Shown: positions 24,599 through 37,800 of the stretch, in pieces
Position numbering within the stretch: the stretch's first letter is position 1
How the letters are laid out: each line of letters starts with the position of its first letter
NCBI GenBank assembly: GCA_023678885.1
Contig: CM042986.1
Location: 2,976,001-3,040,000, forward strand
Direction of reading: 5' to 3'
Length of the DNA: 64,000 nucleotides
Source of the DNA: Pogostemon cablin
Taxonomy: Eukaryota; Streptophyta; Magnoliopsida; Lamiales; Lamiaceae
Notes under the pieces: model-generated
The model's database searches: none
Told to the model about the DNA's origin: nothing
Seen by the model: the letters and a program-made list of their open reading frames with translations, nothing else
Program-made: the position numbers and the translations under genes

Positions 24599-25528
24599 GT
24601 GCTATGCATTCAATTCTAAGTTGTGTTATATAAATTTTCTCAAAAATGCTGAGGTATCCATGGCGATCTACCTGAAACGCGATAATTTGTAGTTTTGTTA
24701 CTTTTCCTGGGAAACACTGTGTCTTTGTGTCGACATTTCTAGTTTACTAGTGATGTTCGGGCGACATCATAGCTTGTATGTTGAGCAGTAGAAGTTCCCT
24801 CTTGGCCCTTGTTATTCACAGCCCAGAAAAGAGGAAATTTAAGCAAAAACGAAGGCATCAAAGACCTTAGGGAGAATCTCTGTAACGTTGATAAAAATTT
24901 TGTTTTGTTTGCACTCGTCTTTTTGATTCACAAACTAGCTTGGCCGTCCTCTATTTCAAGTAGAGTTCTGTTAGATGTCATCACTAGTTAACATGAATTA
25001 AATGACATCACCTTATTACAATTTATTATGTCTGCGTTTTGAGTAGTGGATAAAATTCAAATTTAATACTCTTGAAGAGTGATGGTGAGCAAGTTTTTTA
25101 TTTCCATAATAATGTATATTGAACTGAGACAAGTCCCCATATGCCACTCTTATATCAACTCTACATGGTCAATTCACTGTTCATCTGATGATTACAGCTC
25201 TCAAGCCACAAAATAACTTGAAAATGTAATAAAAACAAGGTATACTATACAATTGATGATAAAAAAGAGAGTCAACAGATGGTGTTGAGTCACAGCTTTA
25301 TGGGGGAAATGAAAATGAACTAAAAAGGGGTAGAAAATCTGATACATAAGAAATTGATGATAATAGGAAGGGATGGCAACAAATTGTGTAAATTACAACT
25401 TCATGGGGTTCTGGTTACTTCCTCTATTGAACTGTGAGTAATGATACCTGGCTTAACAAACTATAGCAACCAGGTACAGCTGAAACAAATGCAGGTACAA
25501 CTTGTGGAAAGCCATCAGTGATAGAGAA
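24599..25528. other. Convergent 3' ends of SCR and the GOLD-domain gene
   Basis: The stop codons of the two genes face each other across about 930 bp. This holds both 3' UTRs. No further gene is supported. Confidence 0.6.
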
Positions 25529-28500
25529 TTAGGATTTGTAATCTATTTGATCAGAAGCAGCAGGTACAGACTCTACAACAGGAGGAATACAGTCCACCTT
25601 ATATCGCAGCACCTATTCAACGAAAACCACAATTAGGACGAAAAAGTTCCATCTGTAATTATCCAGTTCAGGCTCACAAAAGATGGTAGCATCTTTTTTT
25701 CTCACTTTTATAATGTTGTTATAGCTCTAGGAAAAAAAATGATGAATGTAAAATTCTCAAAATAGCAACAATATGGGGAGCGTTAAAATCCAGAAGCTTA
25801 AGGAAGGTAACACTGGACTGGCAGAAGAAGAGGAAGAGATTGTGAGGCGAGGAGAAGCATCATTCTTACCATCTAGGGGGGCTATCAAATGAACATAGAT
25901 CAAAAGCTTCAAGCTAGAGAAAAGTGGTGTTCTTCTACCTAGATGCTAATTTACAAGCAAGCAGTACTTTTCAATTTATCATCCAAAACATCCTAATTAA
26001 ACATGCTCCATATTTTTCTATATAATTTTGGAACCATTAAGAAATTAGTCAAATTATAATTTTTTATTTTTTGGCAAGAGAGACCAACATTCCATAATTG
26101 CATACAGAAACTAATACAACTGTAATATATGGTGCACCTGGAGTATTTATTTTGATGTAATTTTATGTGCTCACCTTCTTAAAAAATGTTGAATATGAGT
26201 TGTCCCAGATGAGCTTGTAGTTTCCAGTTACACATGCGCAGAAGTTACCCTGACAAGAGATGTTAAGATTTGAGGATTTCACATACCAAGTCTTACATAT
26301 AATCAGAGAAAGGATTACTCACTTGGTCAGCTTCATAACGCCGATAAGGCAAGATCAGCTAGTGTTATGAAACAGCAGATAAATCAAAGTCAAAACCAAG
26401 TTAAAACTGAAGAAGAATAAGAGAGATGAAGAAAAATGAAGCAGGGAAAAAGTGCATAGAGGCAAAAGAGTGTAAAATAAATTGAAGTGGAATGCATCAA
26501 CAACTTCAAGAACTTACAGTTTTATTCCCAGAAGGATCTAAGCATTCTATACTGAATCCAATGTCCTGCAAGAACATTATTTTTAGTTGACAAACTAATT
26601 GAATTACTACTGCAAAAGGCATCAATAAAAGAAAGCATCATTCTCAATGAAATACGAATATCAAAGGTCAAGAACAATACCCTAGATATTAATGCATGGT
26701 CTATTGCATGATACTAAGAAGTAGATAAAGAAAAACAATGAAGTACAAGTCAAGATGTTGGAGTGTGCAAACACAACTCAGACAAGCCCTGCATTATATT
26801 CACATATCAGACTCCAAAGGTGTCACCAATGAAGAATTGGAGACACATTCGGAACATAGCAGCAACCTTGATATTATTTAGCAAGAAAACCCAATATTAA
26901 CTAAATGAAGTACGGGATGAATCTGGTACTCTTTCTTTATGGAAGGTAAATATCCAAAAAATTTATCATAGGATCAACTGTATTATGGTCATAAATCATA
27001 AATATGATGGCTAGAGTAAAAGTTGTATAACTCATATGGTGTCTATTAAGTTAGCAGAATAATTTTATTCTATATATGATATTTGGAATAGGTAATTCAA
27101 AAAAACATAAGGTGGATTTAGTTTTTAAAAAAATGTAGATCCAGGCAAATTCAGACTATCAAGTATAGCACACTTAAACACATCTTGATTTAATAAAGTC
27201 TCAGATCATAATCCAGATTAAAAATACATAAGAAATTAAAAATAGAATTTGAAAATCCAAATACAACCTCATTTTTCTTCTCCAGTTATCGGAAGCGTAC
27301 GATAATTTTCTTAGATTACATTCCGTAATTTTGTTGAATAGAGCTAACACACCAAGTAAAATTAGGATACATGAGTTTGATAAGGATTAAAGTTAGACTA
27401 AATGCATCTACCATTCATCTTTACAAGTATCGACTATTGATGTAATTAAGAAGAAATTAATAAAGTTCTAAGGAATACCATATTCATTTTGCCCTGCACC
27501 AGTGAGAAATCCCAAGCAATGTATGAATTTACTGATTCAACAGTAAAAGACACCTACAGAAACAGAGAAATACATCAAACATAGAAATGAAAGGCGATGC
27601 ACAAACTTATTCAAAATGACAATGACTCACTTCAGCCTGCTCTGTATACTCTCACTAATTAAAGATGGCACTCTAATTTGGTTTCAGAATGTCAATTAAT
27701 TCATTACCGGTTGATGCAATTACAATGTTTCATAATTGAACTACTGGAACAAGAGAAAATGTGAATCCTATAAACCTATGCCTATGCATATGAACATGGT
27801 ACCGTGTACTTGTTATTCTATCTTCACTAAACTAGAACTCAATGTGCTGAAGATCTGACTTGTATGCCAGAAAACAAACCTCATGAGTCTTCCCTGCTTG
27901 AACTGTTATTTCCTTGAAGTCATCATTTTTACTGCATACATAAAATATAAAAATTCAATGACAAGGAAATACATACATACATTAAATTATAAGCATCCTG
28001 CTCAGAAGATAAAAATTCAACAGAAGTTTAGTTGTTGGCAAACCTTGCAGCTAATGCACCCGCATCCTCTGCAGTAATGAAAAAGGGGGAATTTGAAAAA
28101 ACCTCCCTGTAACAGATATCAAAGAATGAACAAATAGAACTAAATGCAAAGGATAAAAAAGATATGAAAAGCTAGAGAAAAAGACTACTTAGGAATGGTA
28201 AAAAGTTAGCAAAAAGATATATAGCACACGAAAAGAAGACAAAAGTTAGAGAACATAATAACTATCCCCATATACAGTCTAAGAATGCATAGGATTACCA
28301 CAAAATTGCAGAAACAACTCATTTAGACCGCTGACTTGCACCTAAAGCACCTAAACGTTTCAAAGGAAACAAAAAAAATATATTTCCTTTTTGATGCTGT
28401 CACTGATTTTTGTAATTAATAACTTAATTTCTCATTATAATATTTTTTAAATCTGGATTCATGTTAGTTGGATCTACTTTCTATGAACATTTACCACATT

Positions 28501-31147
28501 GAAATAATTTAAACACCCATACACCAAAAAAAAAAAAAAGGAATGTAAGATAGTGTTTGGTTATAAGAAATTTTTAATTTTCTAATTTAAGTAGAATTGT
28601 GGTGAAAACAATTGGAAAAAGTAATAATTATGAAAAATGATAATGCATGAGAAAAGGTGTAGCAGTTGATGTGTTTTGAAACTAATGTATGATTGAATAT
28701 GAACTTTTTGTTGAAATATGGAAATGAAAAAAAAAAAAAAAACTCCCAAGAAAACATGCATAAATGATCTCCATTTACAATCATATTACATACCTATGAG
28801 TCAGTTTCCTCATCATTTCATTTTAAAGTACATTATTGGAACTTGGTCCTTGGAAGACTAATGCAGTTTTCTTAGGATGATAGAAAAAACAAGAGGATAA
28901 AGATACAGTACCCAATAAATTTTATATATCTTTCCAACTCAGAAGTGTAGACATCAGATGCTTCCTCCAAAATAGAGATATGATGTTTCTGCCTGAGAAT
29001 TGCATAAGTACCATAGCATAAAAAATTTTCAACATGTGAGTGGCCAAGCAACAGTAAGTTCAAGAATCATAACAAGCATTACAATTTTCTAGTTTCCGGA
29101 CGCCCCCAAAGCAGAGAGAGAAAGAGTCGAATATTATGCACCATTCTAGTAAGATTATACAGAGGTGGTCCATATCGGTGTCGCTGCTCTTCCATGGGCC
29201 TGGTGGTAAATTAAGTTCAGATAAAAAATGACATGCAATGCAATTTGGACCACTAAACTTACCACAATTGACTCAATGATAACATAACTAATTGTTTTTA
29301 CAAGATTTATTAAATGCAAGATTATACCCTTGATCATCATTTAATTGCCGAATAAAATCCAACAAAACCTGCAATGAAAAGATCATTGTAAGACAAACAA
29401 CCCTCACAGTTGCGCAGAACTAGTGACAAGAAATGGAAATCCAACTAAGCAGATTTAGTTAACATCAATCAGATATCAATGAAATGGAATTACATAACAA
29501 CCAAAAACCACAGCACATGGAAAACTACAGTTAATAGTTAACACCACGTAGCAGAAAAAAAACCCTGCAGGCTGCATCATGCAAATTAAGTAAAATACCT
29601 CTGGTACTCCAACCAAGTACTTCACTAATGTCTTGTAAACACCAGTTGCAGAACCAAGATCAGCCAACTGCCTCCTCCTGCATAGATGTATCTAATTCAA
29701 ATCAGTCATGTTTCATTTGAGTAAACAAAAAGACACTAGAAAATCCCACCTTTCCATCTGCTGCTTCCATAGCAGACCATGCTTATCACGTATGCTTCCA
29801 CCAGAGCTAATTAAAGCATCAATTGCAGCTTGTTTGTTCCTCTCTGACCTCTCTTTCTGTTGCCTAATTAGTGTCCCCCGAAAGTCCTGTGGCATATATG
29901 TCATAACTGCATATATACAGATCAGCAAAACTCGTAAATCCACAGCTCTTAAGAGTCTAAAAACCATGTAAAGCTAATTCTTCAACTTGTAATATCTACA
30001 AACAATAAATGCACACTATATTATACCAACGCATTGCAGAATCTCGTACACTATATCACAAACTCCTTAAACAAACTATGAACTACCCCAATATTACTGA
30101 CTAGATACCACAACTACACTTTAGAGTTACATAATGAAGCATGTGAGTCTGCCATTTCTTCAGCTGATTCTCATAAAATTAAGGCCAGAAGCAAAACAAA
30201 GATAATGGTTATTTATGAGAATATAATGAAAGCCAACCAATAGATAGTTTCAATTTCTCTGTTAAATACTATGTACAGGACTTGATGGCCTCAAATAGCA
30301 TTTCTTAAGTCATCTTAAAATGGGCGACCTGTGCTAAATATAAACTCGGAATTCTTGGCTTGAAAATTTTCCAAAGTATTCAGTGTAGATTTGAACTTCT
30401 CTAGCAGCTGCCGAAGAACAGAAGCAACTTCAGCATCTTCATCAGTTGATTGCTGCTGAAGCTGTAATACGCAAAATAAGGGCCATCATGAGTATTTGTT
30501 ACGTTAGTCAGAAACGAACAAATCCTACAAAAGTCATATATGAACTTAGCATCTCACCTTTCTTGGCCAATGAGGCAATTCTAACAAAAAAAGGATCTCC
30601 TCAATCTGTTCTCGGTTCTTCCACATGTTCTCATCGACTTTATGAGGAGCTTCGCTCTCGGCTTCTTGAATCAATAAACTTTCCTCTGATAAAACATTGA
30701 AGCCAAGAATAAGTATTTATACAAAATTTATTTATGTGATCACAGTCCCTTAAAAATAATTAACCTAACCATGATCAGCAACAAGCAGAAAAACTTCAAT
30801 CATTTTTTATCTTCCAGATAATTCAAACTTCAGCAAAATATATTAAAAAGGCGGAAAAGATATAAGCTTCATAAGAGGGGATAGACCAGTAAAACCGCAG
30901 ATCATATTAAGCAAAAAAAAAAACTCAAACGCATTGCAAGAAGCCATGTAAGTTCAGCGGAATTAAACGATTAAAGACGCGCAAAACCTTGAGAAGGGGG
31001 AGAATCATTAATAAGATCGGTAGCCATGGCGTAAATCTGATCGGTGAGACGGGAAACGTCATTGGACAGAGGAGAAAACGGATATTTGTCGTAGTACGAA
31101 GCAAGAAAAGCCCTGTTTATGGGCACCAAGCCCTCCGTTGACACCAT
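25529..31147 (-). CDS. Plant GOLD-domain-containing protein of unknown function
   Basis: Fifteen exons close one frame of 442 residues: 30988-31147, 30558-30685, 30329-30461, 29750-29906, 29599-29677, 29328-29368, 29083-29199, 28912-28992, 28044-28106, 27880-27931, 27479-27553, 26518-26565, 26323-26358, 26175-26249 and 25529-25612. It starts MVSTEGLVPINRAFLASYYD. The N-terminal two thirds is helical and conserved among plants (for example TYMPQDFRGTLIRQQKERSE and LADLGSATGVYKTLVKYLVG). The C-terminal 120 residues form a beta-rich GOLD-like domain: VQAGKTHEVSFTVESVNSYI, AWDFSLVQGKMNMDIGFS and YKLIWDNSYSTFFKKVLRYK. There is no signal peptide or membrane segment, unlike p24 proteins. GOLD domains in other families bind membrane-traffic partners; the role here is not known. 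Family recognition is from memory of plant orthologues. Confidence 0.9.
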
Positions 31148-32603
31148 TGTTCACCGTTTTTTTATTCAGCGACGACTCAATCGATTGGAAACCCCAAATT
31201 GTTTAATACGCAACTGGAATCTTCAGTTTTACTCCAGAATTTGCCAAGTATCGATCGTGTAGACCTAACAACAACTCAAAGATTAAGAAGTTGTGACGGA
31301 ATCATGGTTTTGGTCGGCGGAGGTGGTGGGTCGTTGTGGTTTGCCGGTAGTTGGCCCGTGATTTACTCGTTTGTTCTTATGTTTTTTAATCAGAAAAAGA
31401 ATAATAATTGGGAATTACGTTGGATATAGCGTGAAGTTTGGATTAGTGGTTTATGAGTAATCACATCCGCATTTATAAGTGTATTATTACTGTCAATGGT
31501 CAACACGTTTATTTGTTTAATTTTTAAGGTGATTATTTGGTTCAGATAGTTCTTTGTTTTGATTTTGAAATAAACAAATAAATTCAAACTTAAATTTTAA
31601 AAAGAGATCATCAAGGTAAGCTATTAATTAATTCTATAATTTCAAAACATGTAGTAGTATATATCCCCTTGTCGAATAATACACTTTTTTTTCTTTCTTT
31701 CCTTTTCGTCTAATTCCTTACATAAATATATTTATTTGACATAAATTAATATGTTTTTATATAAATAAATTAAAATACTTTATAAAAAATCAGCAGAATA
31801 GATTGAAACCTTACATATTTCAATTCAGAACAGGCGGTTACCCTAATTTTTTTTTTTTTCGAAATATCACAATTCGTGGTTTTAAAAAAATCGAAAAACT
31901 TAAACCAAAACTGTTCTAGTTTTGGTTCAATTTCAATTATTCATTTTCTAGAACTGAAATCGGCATTTCAAAATAAAAACAACAATTTGGAATCGTGGTG
32001 AAAGTCTAAATTAGTCTATTATTACTGGAGAGGATTAATATCTTTATCTATGTCAGTTACCATTGTGTGATCTGTTCCATACGATAACTAGAATAAATTA
32101 TCTAATTTTAAAGGATAATATAACAATTTTAAAATTCAAAAGGGTTTGAATAATTCTGCTATAAGATAAGAATAATCAAAGTCAATAATAAAAAAAAATC
32201 CTATAAAATAAGAGTTAGTCTTTTCTAAATCAAATTTACATCATAAACTATATGGTATCCTTAATTTAAACACCCTAATCATCCTATAGGTTTACACCGT
32301 AAACACATTTTATATAAGTGTTTGTAAAATAAAATACTCCAAAATAACCGGCCCAAAAGATATGATCCAAAATTCCAAATTGACAAACTTTCACTCTGTT
32401 TTCTAAACTTCCACATTCCACAACACCCTTACATTGAACTACAATATTTTCAAATTTAAATATAGATAATGCTAATATTATCCTTAACTGTATATTTAGT
32501 ATATAAACGACGACATGATCGAATCAACATAAATAAGGTTGCTAACAGCAATAACAACTTATAACACTAGTATTGAAGTGAGAGTAAATACTAGTGCAGT
32601 CCA
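31148..32603. other. Intergenic: promoter of the GOLD gene and 3' flank of carbonic anhydrase
   Basis: Both flanking genes are on the minus strand. The first 250 bases beside 31147 are mixed in composition and probably contain the GOLD-gene leader. The rest is AT-rich with no supported gene. Confidence 0.5.
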
Positions 32604-34066
32604 TTAGATCATGGTGGAAAAATCGTATACGTCCACTTGTCGTTGATTGATTGGTTGACAAGGCCTGGCATTGAACTTGCACCTTATGTCCAAAGGAGCC
32701 TTGAGAGCCTCTACTTGTTCCTCAGATATTGTTCTCGCCTATATTATACATGCACTCAAATTAATCCATATATTCCATCATAATTAAATCAACTCTAAGG
32801 CTAAGACTAAATATCATTAAGCTTAATTGCCAAATAAAAAGTTTATATTAATACGAGATTAAATGGAAAGATTTGAGGTAATAATTACCTTTGAAAGAAC
32901 GAGATAGACAACACCCTCGGTGCAAGGAGGAGCACTAAAAGAGCCCATATATCTGTAATACTTGGTGAGAGTTGTCCTTAATTCTGCTGGATGAAATAAC
33001 CCCAATGATATTGGACTACCCCTCGTTTCCACATTTTCAAATTCGTATAATTTCTTGTGTATCTGCAACTTCAGAATTAAACCAGATATTAGTTGCTTTT
33101 ATATCCAATATCCTTAAAGCTATTATTCCAACTTAGCGAGCCCGAGCAGTGCAAATTCAAATAGTTATCGAGCCGAGCTCGATTAATTTTCGGGCCCAAT
33201 CGTCGAATTACTCGAGCTCGGCTCGTTAAACTTAACAGCCCTGATAGGACCTTAATTCTTGGATTGGGTGAAGTTTGACCTTTTCAAGAACTGGATTAGG
33301 GTGACCGTATTCGTAAAGGGTTGCCACTACTAAAACTTTGTTATCTTCAGAAACATGCACCATATGAAGCTCTGCAGCAAACCTGCAGTACTCGAATCTA
33401 CAAATCAGAAACAGAGAGAGATCTAGAGACAGAAAGGGGGAGGGGGAGGGGGAGGGGGGGGGGGGTGAAAAATGGCACCTTTTTCCATCAATTCTGTGTT
33501 CAGAAGGAGAATGCCAGTGCATCTGCTTCAAGCTATACGTCTTACTATCTTCTGTTAACTCTCCTGTATGATCCGGGTACACTATCTGCACTGACCCGAC
33601 TCAACCCGTTACTCACCCCAACAATTTACTCCATTTATATAAATTGAGAGAGAGAGAGAGAGAGAAGTACCCACCCCGACGGTGAACTTGTAATCGACTA
33701 AAGTGACATTGACAGCACGGTAGTCTCTCACAAGAGGCTTCAGATTGGCATTCACCACGGCTTTGGCTGTCACGATATCGATGGGCGACTGTGATCTTCC
33801 AGAAGAGCACAGAGAGAAGTTTGGATTCAGGGAGGCCCACCGGCCTGGCCCGGTTGCTCCTGAGTATGTGAACTGGAGTGGGCTCTCCACCTCTGCACAA
33901 AATATAGATTAGATTAATTCAGACACAAGATTACAACTGATCACAACACGATTGGAAAATCAAGAATAGTGGAGTATATTCTTTGTGAGATGAAAGAGGC
34001 TGATCCAAGAATCACAACACTGCAGGCTGTTGTAACCATGAAGAACACCACTGTAAGAGCACCCAT
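32604..34066 (-). CDS. Alpha-type carbonic anhydrase
   Basis: Six exons read in frame to 260 residues: 34021-34066, 33675-33892, 33479-33585, 33280-33382, 32889-33062 and 32604-32738. The enzyme hydrates CO2 to bicarbonate at a zinc site. The zinc ligands are visible as two His in MHWHSPSEH and one in AAELHMVH. Other family marks are QSPIDI near the N-terminus, the GSFSAPPCTEG substrate-pocket block, and Cys in CSSG and NARPCQP that form the conserved disulphide. A short hydrophobic leader (MGALTVVFFMVTTA) fits a signal peptide, so the protein is likely secreted or routed through the ER; Arabidopsis CAH1 (At3g52720), the closest type I recall, reaches the chloroplast that way. Two in-frame ATGs lie upstream (34099 and 34111) and could be used instead. 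The first exon's donor and the fourth exon's donor (33279) were chosen to keep the frame and are less certain. Confidence 0.92.
33130..33238. repeat. GAGCCGAGCTCG palindromic repeat in an intron
   Basis: An inverted pair, 'agcgagcccgagcagtgcaa' and 'gagccgagctcgattaat' against 'ttactcgagctcggctcgtt', lies in the intron between exons 4 and 5 of the carbonic anhydrase gene. This GC-rich motif in AT-rich surroundings resembles ends of hAT-type fragments found in many plant genomes. The assignment is tentative. Confidence 0.5.
33436..33465 (+). repeat. G-rich tract in a 96-nt intron
   Basis: Three runs of five G separated by single A, then a run of twelve G. It lies in the intron between exons 3 and 4 of the minus-strand carbonic anhydrase gene. 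In the transcript it is a C-rich tract beginning 13 nt after the 5' splice site. Confidence 0.9.
33645..33665. repeat. (GA)n microsatellite in carbonic anhydrase intron 2
   Basis: About ten GA units close to the 5' splice site of the 89-nt intron (33586-33674). It reads as CU repeats in the transcript. Confidence 0.85.
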
Positions 34067-34860
34067 ATTCTTGGATTTTGTGTGTTTGGTATTACTCATC
34101 TTAATAATCATTGGTTTTATATGCTTATTAATTTTGTTTAGTCAAAGGTGTTACCAATTGTTCTAATGACAAACAGTAACTTCCAGATTGGTTATGCAGA
34201 CGGGGGACTTGCTGCTGTGCCTGTTCCCACCATCCATCATCACCATTGCTAGTGGAGCCACTTCCTTTTTGAGCTGATTCAAACCATCTAAATTTATTAA
34301 TTTAATATATAAAAATGAATTTAATTTAGATATGGAGAAAATGAAATACTCCTACTACAAAATTTGAGATATTTCAACCATATCAAGTTTGTAAGATAAA
34401 GACAGCAAGAGCTCATCATACAATCACACAATTTATTTTATTTTATTTTATCTTGTTGAAACTTGAAAGTAATAATGGAGATAAAGCCATCCAACAATAA
34501 AGTTGGACCCGACATCCAACCACTCCTAATTTTTGTAGTGCTAGTTGTCCATGTCAAAATCTTGATTAACATTACGAAAAAAGTGAAGATCTTTTGATAG
34601 ATGAAGAAACAAAGTCAGATAACACCTCCTGTAATAATATATAGAGAGAAATATCACCCTAAAATACATATAGTAACACTTCTGTTTCAGAAATCTTAAT
34701 GAATAATTACAAGATTTAAGGTTGCAATTTAATCTCAAGATCATTCTTACACAAATAGCTATGTATATACCAGAAAGTGTCTCTATTGTGATCTCCAATT
34801 CTAACCTATGAAATATTAGATACATCATGTATGATTTAAAGGAAAAACATTTGAAAACAG

Positions 34861-37800
34861 TCAACTACTAAGAGCATAAGTTGCCCTAAGATACTCGATG
34901 ATATCAGCACTTTCGAACATTTGAACACCTGTGTTCGGATCCTCCAAGTACGGCACCTGTTGTGTTAACATATAAGAGAAGTTGTCATATCTGCCTATTA
35001 ATGTAGTGCGAGTGTGTTCACACCCAGATCGTGTGGTACGAGCATGCTTGCCCAAAGCATAGCTCAAGTGGCAGAAATGATGGCGAGAGTATAGGGGTTA
35101 GATTCTTGCCAAATACATGAGATTGAATCACTACAAGTGCAACTAAACATCAAATTCTCTAGCACTTTACCTCATAATATCCAATCCCCAGTCAGGGATA
35201 ATGGGTGGGGGGAGTTTTTGTTTTTAATGAGCGTATTAAGAAACAATTAAAACTACCTGAAAATGCCCAACTCTCTCGTAGAGGATTTGTCTTTTTGGGC
35301 TGCCTCGTGCACAACTGCAACAATCCCATATAGGCCAGGTCAATAGGGAAAATGAACAAATGACCGGCATTTAAACATTCTGAGAACTAAATGGACTTTA
35401 CCTGTGAAGTATGTGAGGTAGCTCTAACTCGACAAGTACTTCTCGTACAACTTTGCAAAATGGCGATGCCTGGACAAAAGTAATTTGTTACATATATAGG
35501 AAATAGTGTGCTTCTTCTAACATGCATAAAGTTACATGATCAACAACCCAAATCATCTTATTGTAGAGATATGTATTAAACTAAAAATCACTGATTTCTT
35601 CAGTATCACCGTAATCTGACCTCATAAGCCCAAATCTCAAGAGGTTTGGGTGGCAGTTTTGATGGAGTGTAGGAAGAGCCCTGCATAGTTAAGGGTTGAA
35701 CATAGTCCGGATTAAATGGAGCCAAAAATGATTGATATTTTTAATGAAGATTTTTTTTGTTTCTCTTCAGATCTCAATACACAAGAAATACTCAAAAAAA
35801 ACATGGCATTAAAAGAGGTGGGTTGTGAGAAAGCAGAGAAAATGTATACCTTCCCCAGTCGACCAATCATTGCGAGTCCCTCTGTTAAAGTCTACAGGAA
35901 CAAACATGTGGGAGTTAAAACTTATTAAAAAAAAAAAGTGAAGTGATTCCAGAAGCGTCTGCTTACAGTTAATAGACCAAGAGACAACAGCAATGGGACA
36001 TTGCCATCACCTGAAAAAAATAATTCAAAGGTTTTGAATAAACAAAGAAAAGTGCTCAAGGTAAAGATGAAAAGAATATGATATACAACACGAACATGCG
36101 TAGGCTGATCAATTTTCAACATAAATATTGGAAGATTCCAATAAATCCAGTCAAAAACCTTCATTATACCACCCTCATACTGCATCTAGTACAATGTCCC
36201 ATGGGCCATGTGGATCACTCTTTTAAATTGGAACAGAAAAGCAAAATTACACAAGGTTGTAAAACAGATTGAAACGACATACCATATTTCCCAACCAAGT
36301 ACTTGATTATGTCATCTGATTCATACATAGAAACTCCTGTATTTGGGTCCACCTAAAGCAGAAGAAAACAAAGATGTTTAAAAAAAAGAGTCAATACTTC
36401 ATGGGGGGATTGCGACACACTCTTCCAGAATATGCACAGAATAAGGTTTCCATTTAATTTGACACTACCATGTTTAATAATTAAGTCGATTCATTGAAGA
36501 TATGAGATTTATTTAACATCAAGTCAGTAACAAAGTCTCAACATAGTATCTCCTCAAAACAAATATCAAACTTGAAGTAGTCTCGTTTAGCCAAGACACG
36601 AAAATATAATTACCAACTATTATCTTAATATTAGATAATTTTCCTTAAATCACGCATCAAAAAGAATATATCAATCACACAACTGATGCAACATATGCAT
36701 TCTGGATTTTGCAGCTAAAGTAAGAAAATGTACTATTATTTATCTGGAAGCTTTCAATGAGATTATCCTCTTTAAATAATTTTCTAGACCCAAGAATGGA
36801 AGATGAATGTATTTTAACAACACGATTCTGCAAGAAAACTAAAGCTGTTCCATTTGATCAGATAACTTGATGTCAATGCACAACTGTCTAACCATGTAAG
36901 GGAACTGCTGTTTTCCACCCATTTGAACAACAGCGGGACGGAAGTTTGGGCCATTTCTTGGACAAGGGTAAAATAAGACATCAAGATCCAAATATGCAAC
37001 AACTTCTCGAACCTGTGATCACATGAAGCATCAATCAGTGCCACAAAGTAGATACCATATTCTGTGGCTGCAGATATTTTTTTCTGATAATACCTTCCTA
37101 CAAAATGGGCAGCTGGAGGAATTTCCACAAGTTACATCATAATCCACAAGTTGCAAATAAACAGAATACGCAATTAGTTTTCATTCAAGTAGTTACAAAT
37201 AAATATAATAGTGAAACCAAAACTCTAGCCCAAAAATTTCATGCGATGATTTTTGGAGTACATATTTACAAAACCTCAAGAAGAGAAGAGAAGAGATTCT
37301 GAATACCTCTCAAACTCATATATCTCAATTGGCTTCTCAGGACGAGGGCCTAACTTTGAAGCCTCTTTTAACTTAAAACCTGAATAAATGTGATCTTAGA
37401 AGCATGCTCATCAAAAATTTGGCCAATCAACTAGATGAACATGGGATAGATCACAATATTGCTATATTCTATTCATTCATTTAAATGCGGAAAATACACA
37501 ACCATATTTTTGTTGCCATAAGTTGAACGTCTAATTTTTTTTTTTTTTCCTTTTCCGTTGATAGGAACTTCCAAGTTTAGCATTTAAAGAAATATAACTT
37601 GCATTAAAAAAGAATATTAGATGATTTACTTTGGTTAAGAAGTATATGCAGTCAGTCGTTTAGTAAAACAGTTCAGAAGTCTGAAATATCTGGAATTTAC
37701 CAGCAAATTCTAGAGCATACTGGTCTGCTGGAATCTCTTTAGCAGGCACAAAAGTTAAAGAATACCTGTCATTGCCATGAACCTTAAAATGAAATAACCA

